Positions 16,256 to 24,595 of a stretch of 64,000 nt of DNA are shown piece by piece (the stretch's first letter is position 1; each line of letters opens with the position of its first letter). The DNA is from JBBDMX01 sp040878035 (GTDB taxonomy: Bacteria; Planctomycetota; Phycisphaerae; Phycisphaerales; Phycisphaeraceae): the NCBI GenBank assembly GCA_040878035.1, contig JBBDMX010000016.1, positions 62,001 through 126,000 on the forward strand, given 5' to 3'. The translations under genes were made by a program, and so were the position numbers. The notes below the pieces were generated by a model that worked only from the letters and a program-made list of their open reading frames with translations, was not told where the DNA came from and ran no database searches.

Positions 16256-17248
16256 TCACCACCCCAACTCCAAGCGCAACGGCCGATGATCCGACCCACT
16301 CGCCTCTCCCAACTCACGCGCCAGCGTCCACACATCCGCCGAATGAACCGCATGATCGATCGGAATCCGCACAAACCAGCTCCCACTGGGCCAGCTCGTC
16401 GCCAGCCCATATCCGAACTGCGAATTGACCAGTCCCGCCGGCTCCGTCAACAGTCCGAAGCTCGGCGCCCATGGCGTCGTGTTGAAGTCGCCGATCACCA
16501 CGACGCTCCGCCCGGCGTGCTGCTGGTCGGCCGCCCACTGCGCCGCGGCTGAAAGCTGCGCATCCCGCACCATCGCATAGTCGCTGGAAACCGGCGGCAA
16601 CGTATGCAGCCCCAGCACCGACAACGCCCGATCATCCACGCGCAGACGCACCTCGATCGCCGGCACCTGCGCCAGCCCGTTGGTCACGTCCATCAGCCGC
16701 GCCGATTCCAAGACGATCGTCGCCGGCAAGCCCTCGCGCACCAGCAGCAGCATGCCGAAGTTATCCTGGCGCGGCCGGCGGGCATCGGGCGCGACCGAGT
16801 AGCCCTGGACCCTCGTCTCTAGCGCGCGTGCCCACGCCTCGTTGCACTCCAGCACGAACACCAGGTCGGCGCGGCTGGCGCCGATCACCCGGCACACGTC
16901 GGCATAACGTTGATTGGAGGTGTGCACGTTGAAATGCATCAGCGTGATCCGCGGCGTCGCGGCGCCGGGATCGCGACCGCCGACCCACAGAGGTGCGATG
17001 ACCGCCGCATTGACTAGCGTCACGACGGCCGCCAGGGCCGCCAGCCTCCAGGCCCGCAGGGGCAGCGCCAAGAGTGCCAAGGTCAGCGCCGCCGCCGCCA
17101 ACTGCGGCCGGGCATGCGCTACTACGTCAAACCGCCAGTGCCCACGGCCCAGGAACGCCAGGAGCGTCGCCGCCGCCAGGACCGCCAGCAGGCAGGCGAC
17201 CAATCCGCGCGCCACGCCCCAGCGTGGCTGCGGTCGAGTTGAATTCAT
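16256..17248 (-). CDS. membrane-anchored endonuclease/exonuclease/phosphatase (EEP) family protein
   Basis: About 330 residues from the ATG at 17248; a GTG eight codons upstream (17272) lies just behind an AT-rich -10-like stretch and could be the true start. Three hydrophobic helices fill residues about 10-90. The C-terminal domain shows the EEP signatures: MHFNVHTSN, FVLECNEAW (metal Glu), GDFNTTPW and GSDHRPL. Similar YafD-like proteins have this membrane plus EEP layout. The substrate (nucleic acid, phospholipid or sugar phosphate) is unknown. Confidence 0.82.
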   Translation of the reverse strand: MNSTRPQPRWGVARGLVACLLAVLAAATLLAFLGRGHWRFDVVAHARPQLAAAALTLALLALPLRAWRLAALAAVVTLVNAAVIAPLWVGGRDPGAATPRITLMHFNVHTSNQRYADVCRVIGASRADLVFVLECNEAWARALETRVQGYSVAPDARRPRQDNFGMLLLVREGLPATIVLESARLMDVTNGLAQVPAIEVRLRVDDRALSVLGLHTLPPVSSDYAMVRDAQLSAAAQWAADQQHAGRSVVVIGDFNTTPWAPSFGLLTEPAGLVNSQFGYGLATSWPSGSWFVRIPIDHAVHSADVWTLARELGEASGSDHRPLRLELGW

Positions 17249-17398
17249 GTCATGGGTACTTGCAGCCGACACAATATAAGATAGAATAGTCCGTAAAGCT
17301 GCCGCCGCAACGGCGGACCAAGGTCAGGTAAACTACCCGCCGCGCACACCCAAGACCCTCGCAACCCAAGCACGGCAACCTCGTAAGGATAACCATCT

Positions 17399-18472
17399 AT
17401 GTCTACCGCCACTGCCTCAGCCAGCAAAATCCATGAACTTCTGGGCGACGACGCCGACGCCCTCCTGGGCTACCAGGCCAAGGGCTTCGACAAGTCGGTC
17501 CTGCACCTGCCCGGCCCCGACTTTGTCGATCGCGTGTTTTCGGCCTCGGATCGCTCCCCCGCCGTGCTCCGCAGCTTTGGCGCCCTGATCAACAGCGGCC
17601 GCCTCGCCCGCACCGGCTATGTCTCGATCCTCCCCGTCGATCAGGGCATCGAGCACTCCGCCGGCGCTTCCTTCGCCCCCAACCCCATCTACTTCGACCC
17701 GGAAAACATCGTCAAGCTGGCCCTCGAAGGCGGCTGCAACTGCGTCGCCTCGACCCTGGGCGTCCTGGGCTCAGTCGCCCGCAAGTACGCCCACAAGATC
17801 CCCTTCATGGTCAAGCTCAACCACAATGAGTTCCTCAAGTTCCCCAACGAGTACGACCAGGTGATGTTTGGCCAGGTCGAGCAGGCCTTTGACATGGGCG
17901 CGCTGGCGGTCGGCGCCACCATCTACTTCGGCTCCGAGGAATCCACCCGCCAGCTTCAGGAAGTCAGCCAGGCCTTCGCCCGCGCTCACGAGCTGGGCAT
18001 GGTCACCGTCCTGTGGTGCTACCTGCGTAACAGCGGCTTCAAGAAAGACGGCATCGACTACCACGCGGCCGCCGACTTGACCGGCCAGGCCAATCACCTG
18101 GGCGTGACCATCCAGGCCGACATCATCAAGCAGAAGCTGCCCGAGAACAACGGCGGGTACAACGCCCTGAAGTTCGGCAAGACCCACAAGAAGGTCTACT
18201 CCGAGCTGACCCCCGCCGATCACCCCATCGAGCTGTGCCGCTACCAGGTCGCCAACTGCTACCTTGGCCGCAGCCCGCTGATCAACTCCGGCGGGGCGTC
18301 GGGCGAAAACGACTTTGCCGAGGCCGCTCGCACCGCGGTGATCAATAAGCGCGCCGGCGGCATGGGCCTGATCTCCGGCCGAAAGGCGTTCCAGCGACCC
18401 ATGAAGGAAGGCATCCAACTGCTCAACACCATCCAGGACGTGTACCTGGACAAGAGCATCACCATCGCGTGA
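17399..18472 (+). CDS. fbaB: class I fructose-bisphosphate aldolase, FbaB/DhnA type
   Basis: 357 residues, close to the E. coli FbaB length. It cleaves or forms fructose 1,6-bisphosphate through a lysine Schiff base without metal. Characteristic segments are SILPVDQGIEHSAG, PFMVKLNHNE, GATIYFGSEES and GVTIQADIIKQKLP; the Schiff-base Lys is likely in the last block. AAGGA stands 9 nt before the ATG. It is monocistronic and followed by a repeat-rich spacer. Confidence 0.93.
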   Translation: MSTATASASKIHELLGDDADALLGYQAKGFDKSVLHLPGPDFVDRVFSASDRSPAVLRSFGALINSGRLARTGYVSILPVDQGIEHSAGASFAPNPIYFDPENIVKLALEGGCNCVASTLGVLGSVARKYAHKIPFMVKLNHNEFLKFPNEYDQVMFGQVEQAFDMGALAVGATIYFGSEESTRQLQEVSQAFARAHELGMVTVLWCYLRNSGFKKDGIDYHAAADLTGQANHLGVTIQADIIKQKLPENNGGYNALKFGKTHKKVYSELTPADHPIELCRYQVANCYLGRSPLINSGGASGENDFAEAARTAVINKRAGGMGLISGRKAFQRPMKEGIQLLNTIQDVYLDKSITIA

Positions 18473-18488
18473 TGGAGAATCGAAAACC

Positions 18489-18570
18489 GCGGAACGAAGA
18501 AAGAGGAACGAAGAACGAGCGAAGCCAGTTCGTTAGCCCAAGCACCACCCCCCGGGGGCGGTGCGGGCGT
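18489..18570 (+). repeat. composite repeat: GAACGAAGAAC tract plus GCACC..GGTGC hairpin
   Basis: A purine-rich tract of GAACGA units is followed by TTAGCCCAAGCACCACC and a GCACC/GGTGC hairpin. The same two-part arrangement follows pdxJ at 25640-25712, with a different hairpin loop but conserved pairing. Both copies directly follow a stop codon, so the hairpin may act as a 3' end. Confidence 0.6.
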
Positions 18571-18656
18571 CTGACTATCACAACCTTGCCCCTCCTCCGC
18601 GGATGTACGTCTCCCCCCAGCGTTCATCCGCGGCTTTTTTTGCGCCAAGCCCAGCC

Positions 18657-18755
18657 CAAGCCCGGCCATGCTCGTCCAAGCCCGGCCATGCTCGTCCAGG
18701 CCCGGCCATGCTCGTCCAAGCCCGGCCATGCTCGTCTTCGAGCTTGGCCGGGATT
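18657..18755. repeat. tandem 20-bp repeat (4 units) ending in a hairpin
   Basis: The unit CCCGGCCATGCTCGTCCAAG is present at 18661-18680, 18681-18700 and 18701-18720 (one substitution) with a partial fourth at 18721-18736. The last unit pairs with CGAGCTTGGCCGGG (18739-18752) to form a hairpin. A single-copy relative of unit plus hairpin arm is at about 46869-46905 and a covarying version lies inside rsmB at 46120-46158. Not a CRISPR: there are no spacers. Confidence 0.75.
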
Positions 18756-18825
18756 TCCCCCTCCACTCTCCACTCTCTACCCTCCACCTCCTCATCGCAC
18801 GACCCTTTCCACACCCGTCTCCTGC

Positions 18826-18831
18826 TAAACT
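18826..18831 (+). promoter_or_regulatory. -10 hexamer 6 nt before surE ATG (leaderless)
   Basis: TAAACT then CACCCC then ATG at 18838. No Shine-Dalgarno precedes surE. Confidence 0.5.
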
Positions 18832-18837
18832 CACCCC

Positions 18838-19638
18838 ATGCGTATCCTCCTGACCAACGACGACGGCATCGCCGCCCCAGGCCTCGCCGCGCTCTACCGC
18901 GCCATTGCAGACCTGGGCGACATCCACGTCATCGCCCCCGCTGCCGTGCAGTCGGCCACCAGCCACGCCGTGACCTTCCATCGGCCCATCGGCACGCGCC
19001 GGCAAACTGTGCGCGACGACGCTGGTAATCCGCTCTTCGAAGGCACCGCCGTCGAAGGCCGGCCCGCCGACTGCGTCAAGCTCGCCCTGCACCACCTGGT
19101 CCCCAAGCCCATCGATCTGGTCATCAGCGGCATGAACGCCGGCGCCAACGTCGGCATCAACACCTTCTACTCCGGCACCGTCGGCGCCGCACGCGAAGCC
19201 GCCATCTGCTCCATCCCCGCACTGGCGGTGTCCCTCCACATCGCCAAACGCGACGCCATCGACTGGCCCCGCGCCGCGGCCCTGGCACGCACCGTCATCG
19301 ACCGCATCGTCTCCCAACCCCTCGAACCCCAGGTCATGCTCAACCTCAATCTCCCGGTGCTCGACGACGGCGCGCAACCGCGCGGCCTGCGCGTCGTGCC
19401 CATTTCCACCAGCCCCATCGTCGAGGAATACTCCTTCACCGACAGTGCCCAAGGCGACCGCCACTTCATGGCCTCGGAAATTTTCAACTTCCGCCACCAA
19501 CACCCCGACACGGACGTTGAAGCCCTCTTCGCCGGCTACATGACCCTCACGCCACTCTTGATCGACCTGACCTGCCCGCGCAGCGTGCAACAGTGGGCTA
19601 AGCACCTGGCGGGAAAAACTACGCCGGACAAAGTGTGA
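18838..19638 (+). CDS. surE: 5'/3'-nucleotidase SurE
   Basis: 266 residues. SurE removes phosphate from nucleoside 5'- and 3'-monophosphates and short polyphosphate using a divalent metal. The N-terminus MRILLTNDDGIAAPGL carries the metal-binding NDDG; SATSHAVT and SGMNAGANVG complete the site. Length and order match the family. The ATG is positioned by its start motif and by the -10 hexamer 6 nt upstream. Confidence 0.95.
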   Translation: MRILLTNDDGIAAPGLAALYRAIADLGDIHVIAPAAVQSATSHAVTFHRPIGTRRQTVRDDAGNPLFEGTAVEGRPADCVKLALHHLVPKPIDLVISGMNAGANVGINTFYSGTVGAAREAAICSIPALAVSLHIAKRDAIDWPRAAALARTVIDRIVSQPLEPQVMLNLNLPVLDDGAQPRGLRVVPISTSPIVEEYSFTDSAQGDRHFMASEIFNFRHQHPDTDVEALFAGYMTLTPLLIDLTCPRSVQQWAKHLAGKTTPDKV

Positions 19639-19710
19639 CTGTGGTTTCCTAACGCCTCCAGTGGCAGCACAATCTGTCTTTCAATTGCCAACAATGCTTG
19701 CGGCCCGCAA

Positions 19711-20205
19711 TCAATGTTTTGTCGCACGAAGAACCATTCCAGCAAGGCCCAAAAGCAACCAGCATCCCCAGAGCATGTACGCGAAGACAGTGTCGAAATC
19801 GAGAAATCCTACTGCGACCGAATAGCCTATTGCTACCAGCAACAGCACCAAGCGAGGAATTGCTAGGGGATCCCGTTGTTTTCGTGGTTTGAGAGCACGT
19901 CGCCCTGGTGTCGCGGTCGTGTAGTCCCGAGGTGCGGCGTGCTTACCAGATGACCTTTGGCTCAGTGACCTGTGGGGTATCGGGGTCGACCGGGTCGACG
20001 CGCTTGAAGCTTGCGCCAGTTCTTCCAGAGGTGAGGAGTCCATTTCTAAGACTGTAACAGGTTCTAGAACCCTGCCTCTGCTCGATTTGTGTACAACAAC
20101 CTCCGCAAACCACTCTTTGCATTCACTACAGACTACGTGGCCTTGATGGAGGTGGGCAGACTCAAGTTTGCCAATCGACCGACCACAGTTCTCGCACGTT
20201 TCCAT
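19711..20205 (-). CDS. small zinc-ribbon membrane protein, function unknown
   Basis: 164 residues from METCENCG (start 20205; 13 codons of upstream frame rejected). Two CxxC pairs (CENC and CSEC, about residues 4-32) form a probable zinc ribbon. A Ser/Thr-rich linker follows and two hydrophobic helices occupy the C-terminal 50 residues. The protein probably sits in the inner membrane with the zinc domain in the cytoplasm. It is convergent with surE and follows a HicB-like gene on the same strand. I do not recognise a family. Confidence 0.6.
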   Translation of the reverse strand: METCENCGRSIGKLESAHLHQGHVVCSECKEWFAEVVVHKSSRGRVLEPVTVLEMDSSPLEELAQASSASTRSTPIPHRSLSQRSSGKHAAPRDYTTATPGRRALKPRKQRDPLAIPRLVLLLVAIGYSVAVGFLDFDTVFAYMLWGCWLLLGLAGMVLRATKH

Positions 20206-20247
20206 CGCTGGTTCCCCTAAGAAGCCCGCCCAGAAGAGGATCAAGTC

Positions 20248-20412
20248 CTAGGCTGACGAAGTCAGCTCCTCAAAGTACAACTCCAGCGCCTCGCGCAGAT
20301 GGGCCAGCGCCTCGACCTCGCTGCGCCCCTGGCTGGCCACGTCAACCTCCACGCACTGTGCGACGTGCCACTCCCCCTCGCGCCAGACTCGGGCTGAAAA
20401 GGTTTGTTTCAT
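20248..20412 (-). CDS. HicB-family small protein, orphan
   Basis: A 54-residue protein, MKQTFSARVWREGEWHVAQC then VEVDVASQGRSEVEALAHLR then EALELYFEE. This is the HicB/YcfA-partner fold: a beta-strand pair with W-x-A-x-C, then SQG and a helix with the EAL-x-x-LREALELY pattern. GAGG stands 5 nt before the ATG. HicB usually neutralises the HicA mRNA interferase, but no HicA (a 60-residue dsRBD-like protein with a GSH motif) is found nearby, and the protein lacks the C-terminal DNA-binding domain of long HicB forms. Confidence 0.7.
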   Translation of the reverse strand: MKQTFSARVWREGEWHVAQCVEVDVASQGRSEVEALAHLREALELYFEELTSSA

Positions 20413-20485
20413 GGTTGCCTCGACGATGCATCATTGTAGCGGGACACCGATCAGCATGGCCTGATCCGCGTCCATCCGCAGCTAC

Positions 20486-20884
20486 TCAATGCCGCAGCGG
20501 CCGCAGCAGCTTCCGCACGCGCTCGGCGAAGGTCAGGTGCATCAGGTCCTGGAACTCACCGGCGTCGAGAAACGCGCCGCCGCAGGTGGCGCATTGCTCG
20601 TAATGAATGTGTGGCTGATCGGGGAACGCCAGCTTGACCAGTTTCACGTTCGTGCCGCAGCGCGGACAAGTGATGTCGCGGATGGCGTCGGTTTCCTTGG
20701 CTGTGGTTCCTGCGGAGCCGCCTGGTTGTCCCGGATCCACCATCGCGTCGCTATCCTTGATCTGGCGGGCATGATCGATCTCGCGCAGGTCGAACCAGAT
20801 GCCCTCGCATGACCCGCAGCGATCGACCTCGAAATCACCGACCGGCACCGCGTGCATGTTGCCGCCGCACTTGGGACATTTCAT
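20486..20884 (-). CDS. zf-TFIIB-like double zinc-ribbon protein
   Basis: 132 residues with two zinc ribbons: CPKCGGNM paired with CGSCEGIWFDLREID, and CPRCG paired with CATCGGAFLDAGEFQDL. This pattern (C-x2-C, then C-x2-C-x-G-x-[WF]-[FL]-D) is the zf-TFIIB family found in many bacteria, of unknown biochemical role. AAGGA is placed before the ATG. It is divergent from holA. Confidence 0.8.
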   Translation of the reverse strand: MKCPKCGGNMHAVPVGDFEVDRCGSCEGIWFDLREIDHARQIKDSDAMVDPGQPGGSAGTTAKETDAIRDITCPRCGTNVKLVKLAFPDQPHIHYEQCATCGGAFLDAGEFQDLMHLTFAERVRKLLRPLRH

Positions 20885-20999
20885 GGTTGCATCCTTGACA
20901 AGCCCCGCCGGAAGGGCGGAGGGGTGTGCGGACCATTATCGTGTAGTGTGGAGCCGCGTCAATGCGTTGCTGCAGGGCCGTGTCCTCGCTGCGGGTCTT

Positions 21000-21021
21000 C
21001 CCAGCCGCAGGAGCGGCTGGG
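21000..21021. repeat. hairpin with AGGA loop upstream of holA
   Basis: CCCAGCCGC, loop AGGA, GCGGCTGGG, then CTTTCG. It shares loop and tail with the hairpin at 7209-7230 while the stem differs by a compensated base change. No plus-strand gene ends just before it, so a terminator role is unlikely here. Confidence 0.5.
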
Positions 21022-21077
21022 CTTTCGTGGCGCGGTGGCGCTATTTCATCTGCATTGTTCGTTACAATCCCCAACCC

Positions 21078-22115
21078 ATGGCTAAGCGCACTAGCACACG
21101 TTCGTCGGGTCACGAGGTCACGCCTGGCGCGGATTGGCGGGTGTGCGTATTGACCGGGCCGGATGAGATGATCAAGCGGCTCAAGCTTGATGAGCTGCGA
21201 TCCGCGCTGGAGCAAGAGCACGGCGAGTTCGAGACCATGTACTACGACGGCGAAACCGTCGGGCTGGCGGATGTGCTCGATGAGCTGCGCACCTACTCGA
21301 TGCTTCAGTCGTTCAAAGTCGTGGTGGTGGACAAGGCTGAGAAATTCGCCCAGCGGTTCCGCGAGCCATTGGAGCGCTATGCCGCGGCGCCGGCGGATAG
21401 CGGGACGCTGGTGCTGCGCTGCGACACGTGGAACAAGGGCAACCTGGACAAGGCCATCGCCAAGGTCGGCGGGCTGATCGACTGCAAGCCGATGAAGCCG
21501 TCGGAAGTGCCTGCCTGGGTCATTCGCCGGGCCCAGGAGGAGCACGGCTGCCCGATCACCCCCCAGGCGGCCGCGGCATTGGCGCAGCGCATGGGCAGCG
21601 ACCTGATGCGCCTCGACAGCGAGCTGGCCAAGCTGGCGGTGATGGTGGACAAGGGGCAGGGGATCGATGTGCCGCAGGTCGAGGCGGTAGTGGGGCGGAG
21701 CAGTGACGAGAAGGCGTGGGAGATCAAGAACGCGCTGCTGGCGGGATTGGCGCGAGGCAAGGGGGTGGCCGGCCCCCAGGCGCGGGAGACGATCGAGAAG
21801 CTGCACGAACTGGTGGACGTGGCCAGGCAGGATGAGGTGCCGATCCATTACGCGATTGCCGACCTGATGCGGCAGTTATTTTACGCCTCGACGCTGCTGC
21901 GGCGGCGGGCGGGCAACGATTTTGCCATCGCCAAGCAAGTCGGTTTCTGGGGCGATTCACGGGCCTTTATGGACGTGGCCCGGCGAATCGATCCCGCCAA
22001 GGCCCGCCGCTGGCTCGACCGCATCATGGACGGCGAGCTGCGCGTACGCAGCAGCTTGGGCGATTCGCTGCGAAATCTGGAATGCTTTTGTGCCGTGGTG
22101 GCCGATGAAGGATGA
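21078..22115 (+). CDS. holA: DNA polymerase III subunit delta
   Basis: 345 residues from MAKRTSTRS; the 93-codon upstream extension of the open frame covers intergenic DNA and is rejected. HolA is the clamp-loader subunit that opens the sliding clamp. Seen: an N-terminal RecA-like core (WRVCVLTGPDEMIKRLKLDEL, SFKVVVVDKAEKF), GTLVLRC, ITPQAAAALAQRMGSDLMRLDSELAKL, and the helical C-terminal collar domain. Low identity is normal for this family; order and motif spacing fit well. No Shine-Dalgarno; TACAAT lies 9 nt before the ATG. Confidence 0.85.
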   Translation: MAKRTSTRSSGHEVTPGADWRVCVLTGPDEMIKRLKLDELRSALEQEHGEFETMYYDGETVGLADVLDELRTYSMLQSFKVVVVDKAEKFAQRFREPLERYAAAPADSGTLVLRCDTWNKGNLDKAIAKVGGLIDCKPMKPSEVPAWVIRRAQEEHGCPITPQAAAALAQRMGSDLMRLDSELAKLAVMVDKGQGIDVPQVEAVVGRSSDEKAWEIKNALLAGLARGKGVAGPQARETIEKLHELVDVARQDEVPIHYAIADLMRQLFYASTLLRRRAGNDFAIAKQVGFWGDSRAFMDVARRIDPAKARRWLDRIMDGELRVRSSLGDSLRNLECFCAVVADEG

Positions 22116-22235
22116 GGAGGAATATCCCCGGCAAGCTCGCAGAGTCGAGCATGCCGGCGCTTGAAGATCATCAACAGGTTCATGGATGAACCCTCGTGCC
22201 GGTTCTTTCGGTTGCGAGCGATGCAGGGAGGCGTC

Positions 22236-23414
22236 ATGCCCAATCAGTTGAAAATGTCTGGGTCCATGGTCAAGCGATGTTCCATCGCGATGGGGATCCC
22301 GGCGCTGGCGCTCATGCTGACGGTGCTGTCGGGTTGCCTGGATTCGCAGGGGCCGGAGCTGAATAAGGAGCCGGCAGCGCGTTCGCCGGCGTCCGGGGGC
22401 GGGGGTGGGGGCGAGGCCGGAGCGGGGTTGTCGAGCTACAACAGCGATGAACTGGCGCAGGCTTTGGCGAAGCGCGCCGCGTTACAAGCGGGGGAGGGGG
22501 CTGCGGCGGCGGAGCTCACGGTGCAATGGCTGGAGGTACGGCCGGCGGGATCACCGGCGCCAGGGGCCTTGCGGCGGCCTCCGACGGCGGGGGCTGCGGC
22601 GGCGGTAGCGCCGATTGCCGCGGTGCCCGAGCCGGTCGCAAACGACGCGGCTAAAGCGGGCGGCGAGGCGAGCGTCGTCGCGGCACCGTTGGACCGTGAT
22701 GCGTTGCTGACGCAACTGCGGGAGTCATTGCGCACGGGTGATGATCCTGCCATGGCGCGGGCCATTGCGGCCGCGGGCCTGAGCCTGACCGATCCCAGGC
22801 GGACACTGGACCCGGCGGTGCTCGACGGCTTGGACCCCAAACGGCGCGACATGGTCGTGCGCTATCACAAGCTGATCGTCGAGCTGGGCGAAAAGTTGAG
22901 CAAGAGCGACGGGGTGTTGACGTCTGAAAGCGTGACCCAGTTGCTCGCCGGCCTGGTGCCGGCGCAACCGGTCAAGATCGGCAACGTGCAACTGTGCAGG
23001 CGCGTGCGCGGCTTTGGCGTCTATGACACGTTCGAGTCGAGCGCCTTCCTGGCGGGGCGCAACCAGAAGATGATCGTGTACCTGGAGCTGACGCACTTTA
23101 AGTCGGTCAAGTCCGTGGACGCCGACGGCAACGATGTGCACCAGGTGAAGTTGGAGCAGGAGGTGGCGTTGTACAGCGAAGTGGACGGGTTTGAGGTCTG
23201 GCGTCAGCAGCCGGTGCAGATCGTGGACAACTCGCGAAACGCCCGGCGTGACTTTTTCGTGGTGCAGATGGTCGAGTTGCCCGCCCGGCTGGGCGTGGGG
23301 CGATTCCGCATGAAGGTGCGCGTGAGCGACACGCAGGCCAACACCATTGACGAAATCACGGTGCCGATCCAGTTCGTCGCGGATCAGAAGCTGGTGGCGG
23401 GCGTTCGGCCGTGA
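22236..23414 (+). CDS. lipoprotein of unknown function
   Basis: 392 residues from the ATG at 22236, chosen because GGGAGG lies 5 nt upstream; earlier ATGs have no site. A signal peptide ends in the lipobox L-S-G-C34. A Gly/Ala/Pro-rich unstructured stretch (about 45-160) leads to an Ala-rich helical part and a C-terminal domain of about 140 residues rich in beta strands (VKIGNVQLCRRVRGFGVYDTF, MIVYLELTHF, VALYSEVDGFEVWR, RMKVRVSDT). The C-terminal part looks like a conserved planctomycete secreted domain but I cannot name it. Confidence 0.7.
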   Translation: MPNQLKMSGSMVKRCSIAMGIPALALMLTVLSGCLDSQGPELNKEPAARSPASGGGGGGEAGAGLSSYNSDELAQALAKRAALQAGEGAAAAELTVQWLEVRPAGSPAPGALRRPPTAGAAAAVAPIAAVPEPVANDAAKAGGEASVVAAPLDRDALLTQLRESLRTGDDPAMARAIAAAGLSLTDPRRTLDPAVLDGLDPKRRDMVVRYHKLIVELGEKLSKSDGVLTSESVTQLLAGLVPAQPVKIGNVQLCRRVRGFGVYDTFESSAFLAGRNQKMIVYLELTHFKSVKSVDADGNDVHQVKLEQEVALYSEVDGFEVWRQQPVQIVDNSRNARRDFFVVQMVELPARLGVGRFRMKVRVSDTQANTIDEITVPIQFVADQKLVAGVRP

Positions 23415-23497
23415 GCCGCTTGCGGCTTCGCCACAGGGGTATGACCAACCGGCGCATCCCCCAATCTCCACCGATGCGCGAAGCCGCGAGCGGCTGA
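23413..23497. repeat. inverted pair of the AGCCGCTTGCGGCTT repeat
   Basis: A plus copy at 23413-23428 overlaps the lipoprotein stop codon and an inverted copy lies at 23480-23496. Together they can form a long stem between the convergent lipoprotein and rpsT genes. Confidence 0.65.
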
Positions 23498-23503
23498 AAT
23501 AAA

Positions 23504-23522
23504 CACCCCGCTTGGGGCGGGG
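23504..23522 (-). terminator. rho-independent-type terminator of rpsT
   Basis: On the minus strand CCCCGC, loop CCCAA, GCGGGG, followed by TGTTTATTTC. It lies about 40 nt beyond the rpsT stop codon. Confidence 0.7.
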
Positions 23523-23559
23523 TTGGGTGGTGACTTCGGATGAGGGGAGGCTGCTCAGA

Positions 23560-23847
23560 TCAGGCGGTGGCGCCGGCCTTGGTGCGGCGGGCGGTGCCCA
23601 GGCGATGCGAGAGCCGGGCCTTGTAGCGGGCCGCGGCATTCTTGTGCACCGTGCCACGCGCTGCGCTCTGGTCGATGGCCTTGTAGACCTTGGACAACTG
23701 GGCCTGCGCCTCGTCGACATTGCCCGTCTGCACGGTCTGGAGGAAGGACTTGATGGTGCCGCGCAGGGCGACGGAGTGCCGGCGATTGCGCAGGCGGTGC
23801 GTGGCATTCTGACGGACACGTTTCTTGGCGCTAAGCGAGTGAGCCAT
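23560..23847 (-). CDS. rpsT: 30S ribosomal protein S20
   Basis: 95 residues, MAHSLSAKKRVRQNATHRLR and onward, with the typical basic composition, TVHKNAAARYKARLSHRL and the C-terminal Lys/Ala tail. S20 binds 16S rRNA at the bottom of the small subunit. The start at 23847 is fixed by the conserved N-terminus; the much longer open frame upstream is not coding in this frame. A G-quadruplex-like tract (23869-23907) lies just 5' of the gene. Confidence 0.95.
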   Translation of the reverse strand: MAHSLSAKKRVRQNATHRLRNRRHSVALRGTIKSFLQTVQTGNVDEAQAQLSKVYKAIDQSAARGTVHKNAAARYKARLSHRLGTARRTKAGATA

Positions 23848-23868
23848 GGTGGCGAGTTTCCGATTGTC

Positions 23869-23907
23869 GGGGGCGGGGTCTGGGGTCTGGGGTCCGGGGT
23901 CCGGGGT
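23869..23907 (+). repeat. G-rich tract, four G4 runs with 3-nt spacers
   Basis: GGGG-TCT-GGGG-TCT-GGGG-TCC-GGGG-TCC-GGGG: a textbook intramolecular G-quadruplex sequence, 5' of rpsT (on the strand opposite to the message). Family members at 1823, 31548, 42209 and 60481. Confidence 0.7.
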
Positions 23908-24080
23908 GCCTTGGATTGATACAGATGTGACATTATGGCGGGTAACGGGCGGGGATGCAAATGCGGGGGGTGAAAAAACACGCGAGTGCACCTGTTTGCG
24001 AGCCGGGCCGTCCCGGACCCGATGGGAACCCGGGGCGTCGCAAAGCCTCTGCCCCGGCTTGGCCGGCGTGCCCGGCTGGG

Positions 24081-24593
24081 TCAGGCGGCGGGGGCCTTGG
24101 TGTTTTCCAAGAGGGTAGGCATCACGACCTTGAGGTATTGCTGCGCCAGGACGCGGTAGCCCTGGGCGTCGGGGTGGAGTTGGTCGGGCATGTGCAGAGC
24201 CGCCAGTTCGGGGCCCAAGAGTTCGAGTCCGTCGATGTAGTGCAGGTTCACGTCGCCCCGTTGGCGCAAGACCTGGACGGCGCTGGCCAGGGCGCGGCGC
24301 ATGTCCGGCAGGGTCATCCCGGTGAGGCCCGGCTTGGTTTCGCGCGGCGGCGAGCAGACGGGCGAGACGACGACCATCGGCGTGGTCGGATGGCCGTCGC
24401 GAATCGTCAGAATCAGGCCCAGCGCCATGGCGCGAAAGGTGCGTGGCCCCAGCGAGCCGCCATGCACGTTGATGCCCAGGCACAGGCTGATGTAGTCGGC
24501 CGGCAGATCGCGGATCATGCGCGCGACCATCGGGTCCAGGTGGCATTGTCCGCCGTAGCCCAGGTTGGTGAAGTTCAGGTCGCACTGTAGCAA
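24081..24593 (-). pseudogene. SGNH/GDSL hydrolase, N-terminally truncated
   Basis: The 170-residue frame carries the later SGNH blocks: block II FTNLGYGGQCHLDP, block III ISLCLGINVHGG and block V DQLHPDAQGYR (catalytic Asp and His). Block I with the nucleophilic Ser, and the N-terminal domain that full-length relatives of about 350 residues possess, are absent. The similarity stops where a palindromic repeat cassette begins (24596). It is therefore most likely a gene broken by the repeat or by an associated deletion. The first codon of the frame (24593) adjoins the repeat and has no ribosome-binding site. Confidence 0.65.
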
Positions 24594-24595
24594 GT

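Noticed and set aside
18661..18736. Possible CRISPR array from evenly spaced repeats
   Set aside because: The units are contiguous 20-bp copies without spacers, so it is a simple tandem duplication.
21000..21021. Terminator of a plus-strand gene before holA
   Set aside because: No plus-strand gene ends just upstream, and the same hairpin type recurs at 7209 in opposite relation to genes.
23560..24585. 341-codon open frame containing rpsT
   Set aside because: Only the last 95 codons resemble S20; the rest crosses a G-rich repeat and the truncated SGNH gene in the wrong frame.
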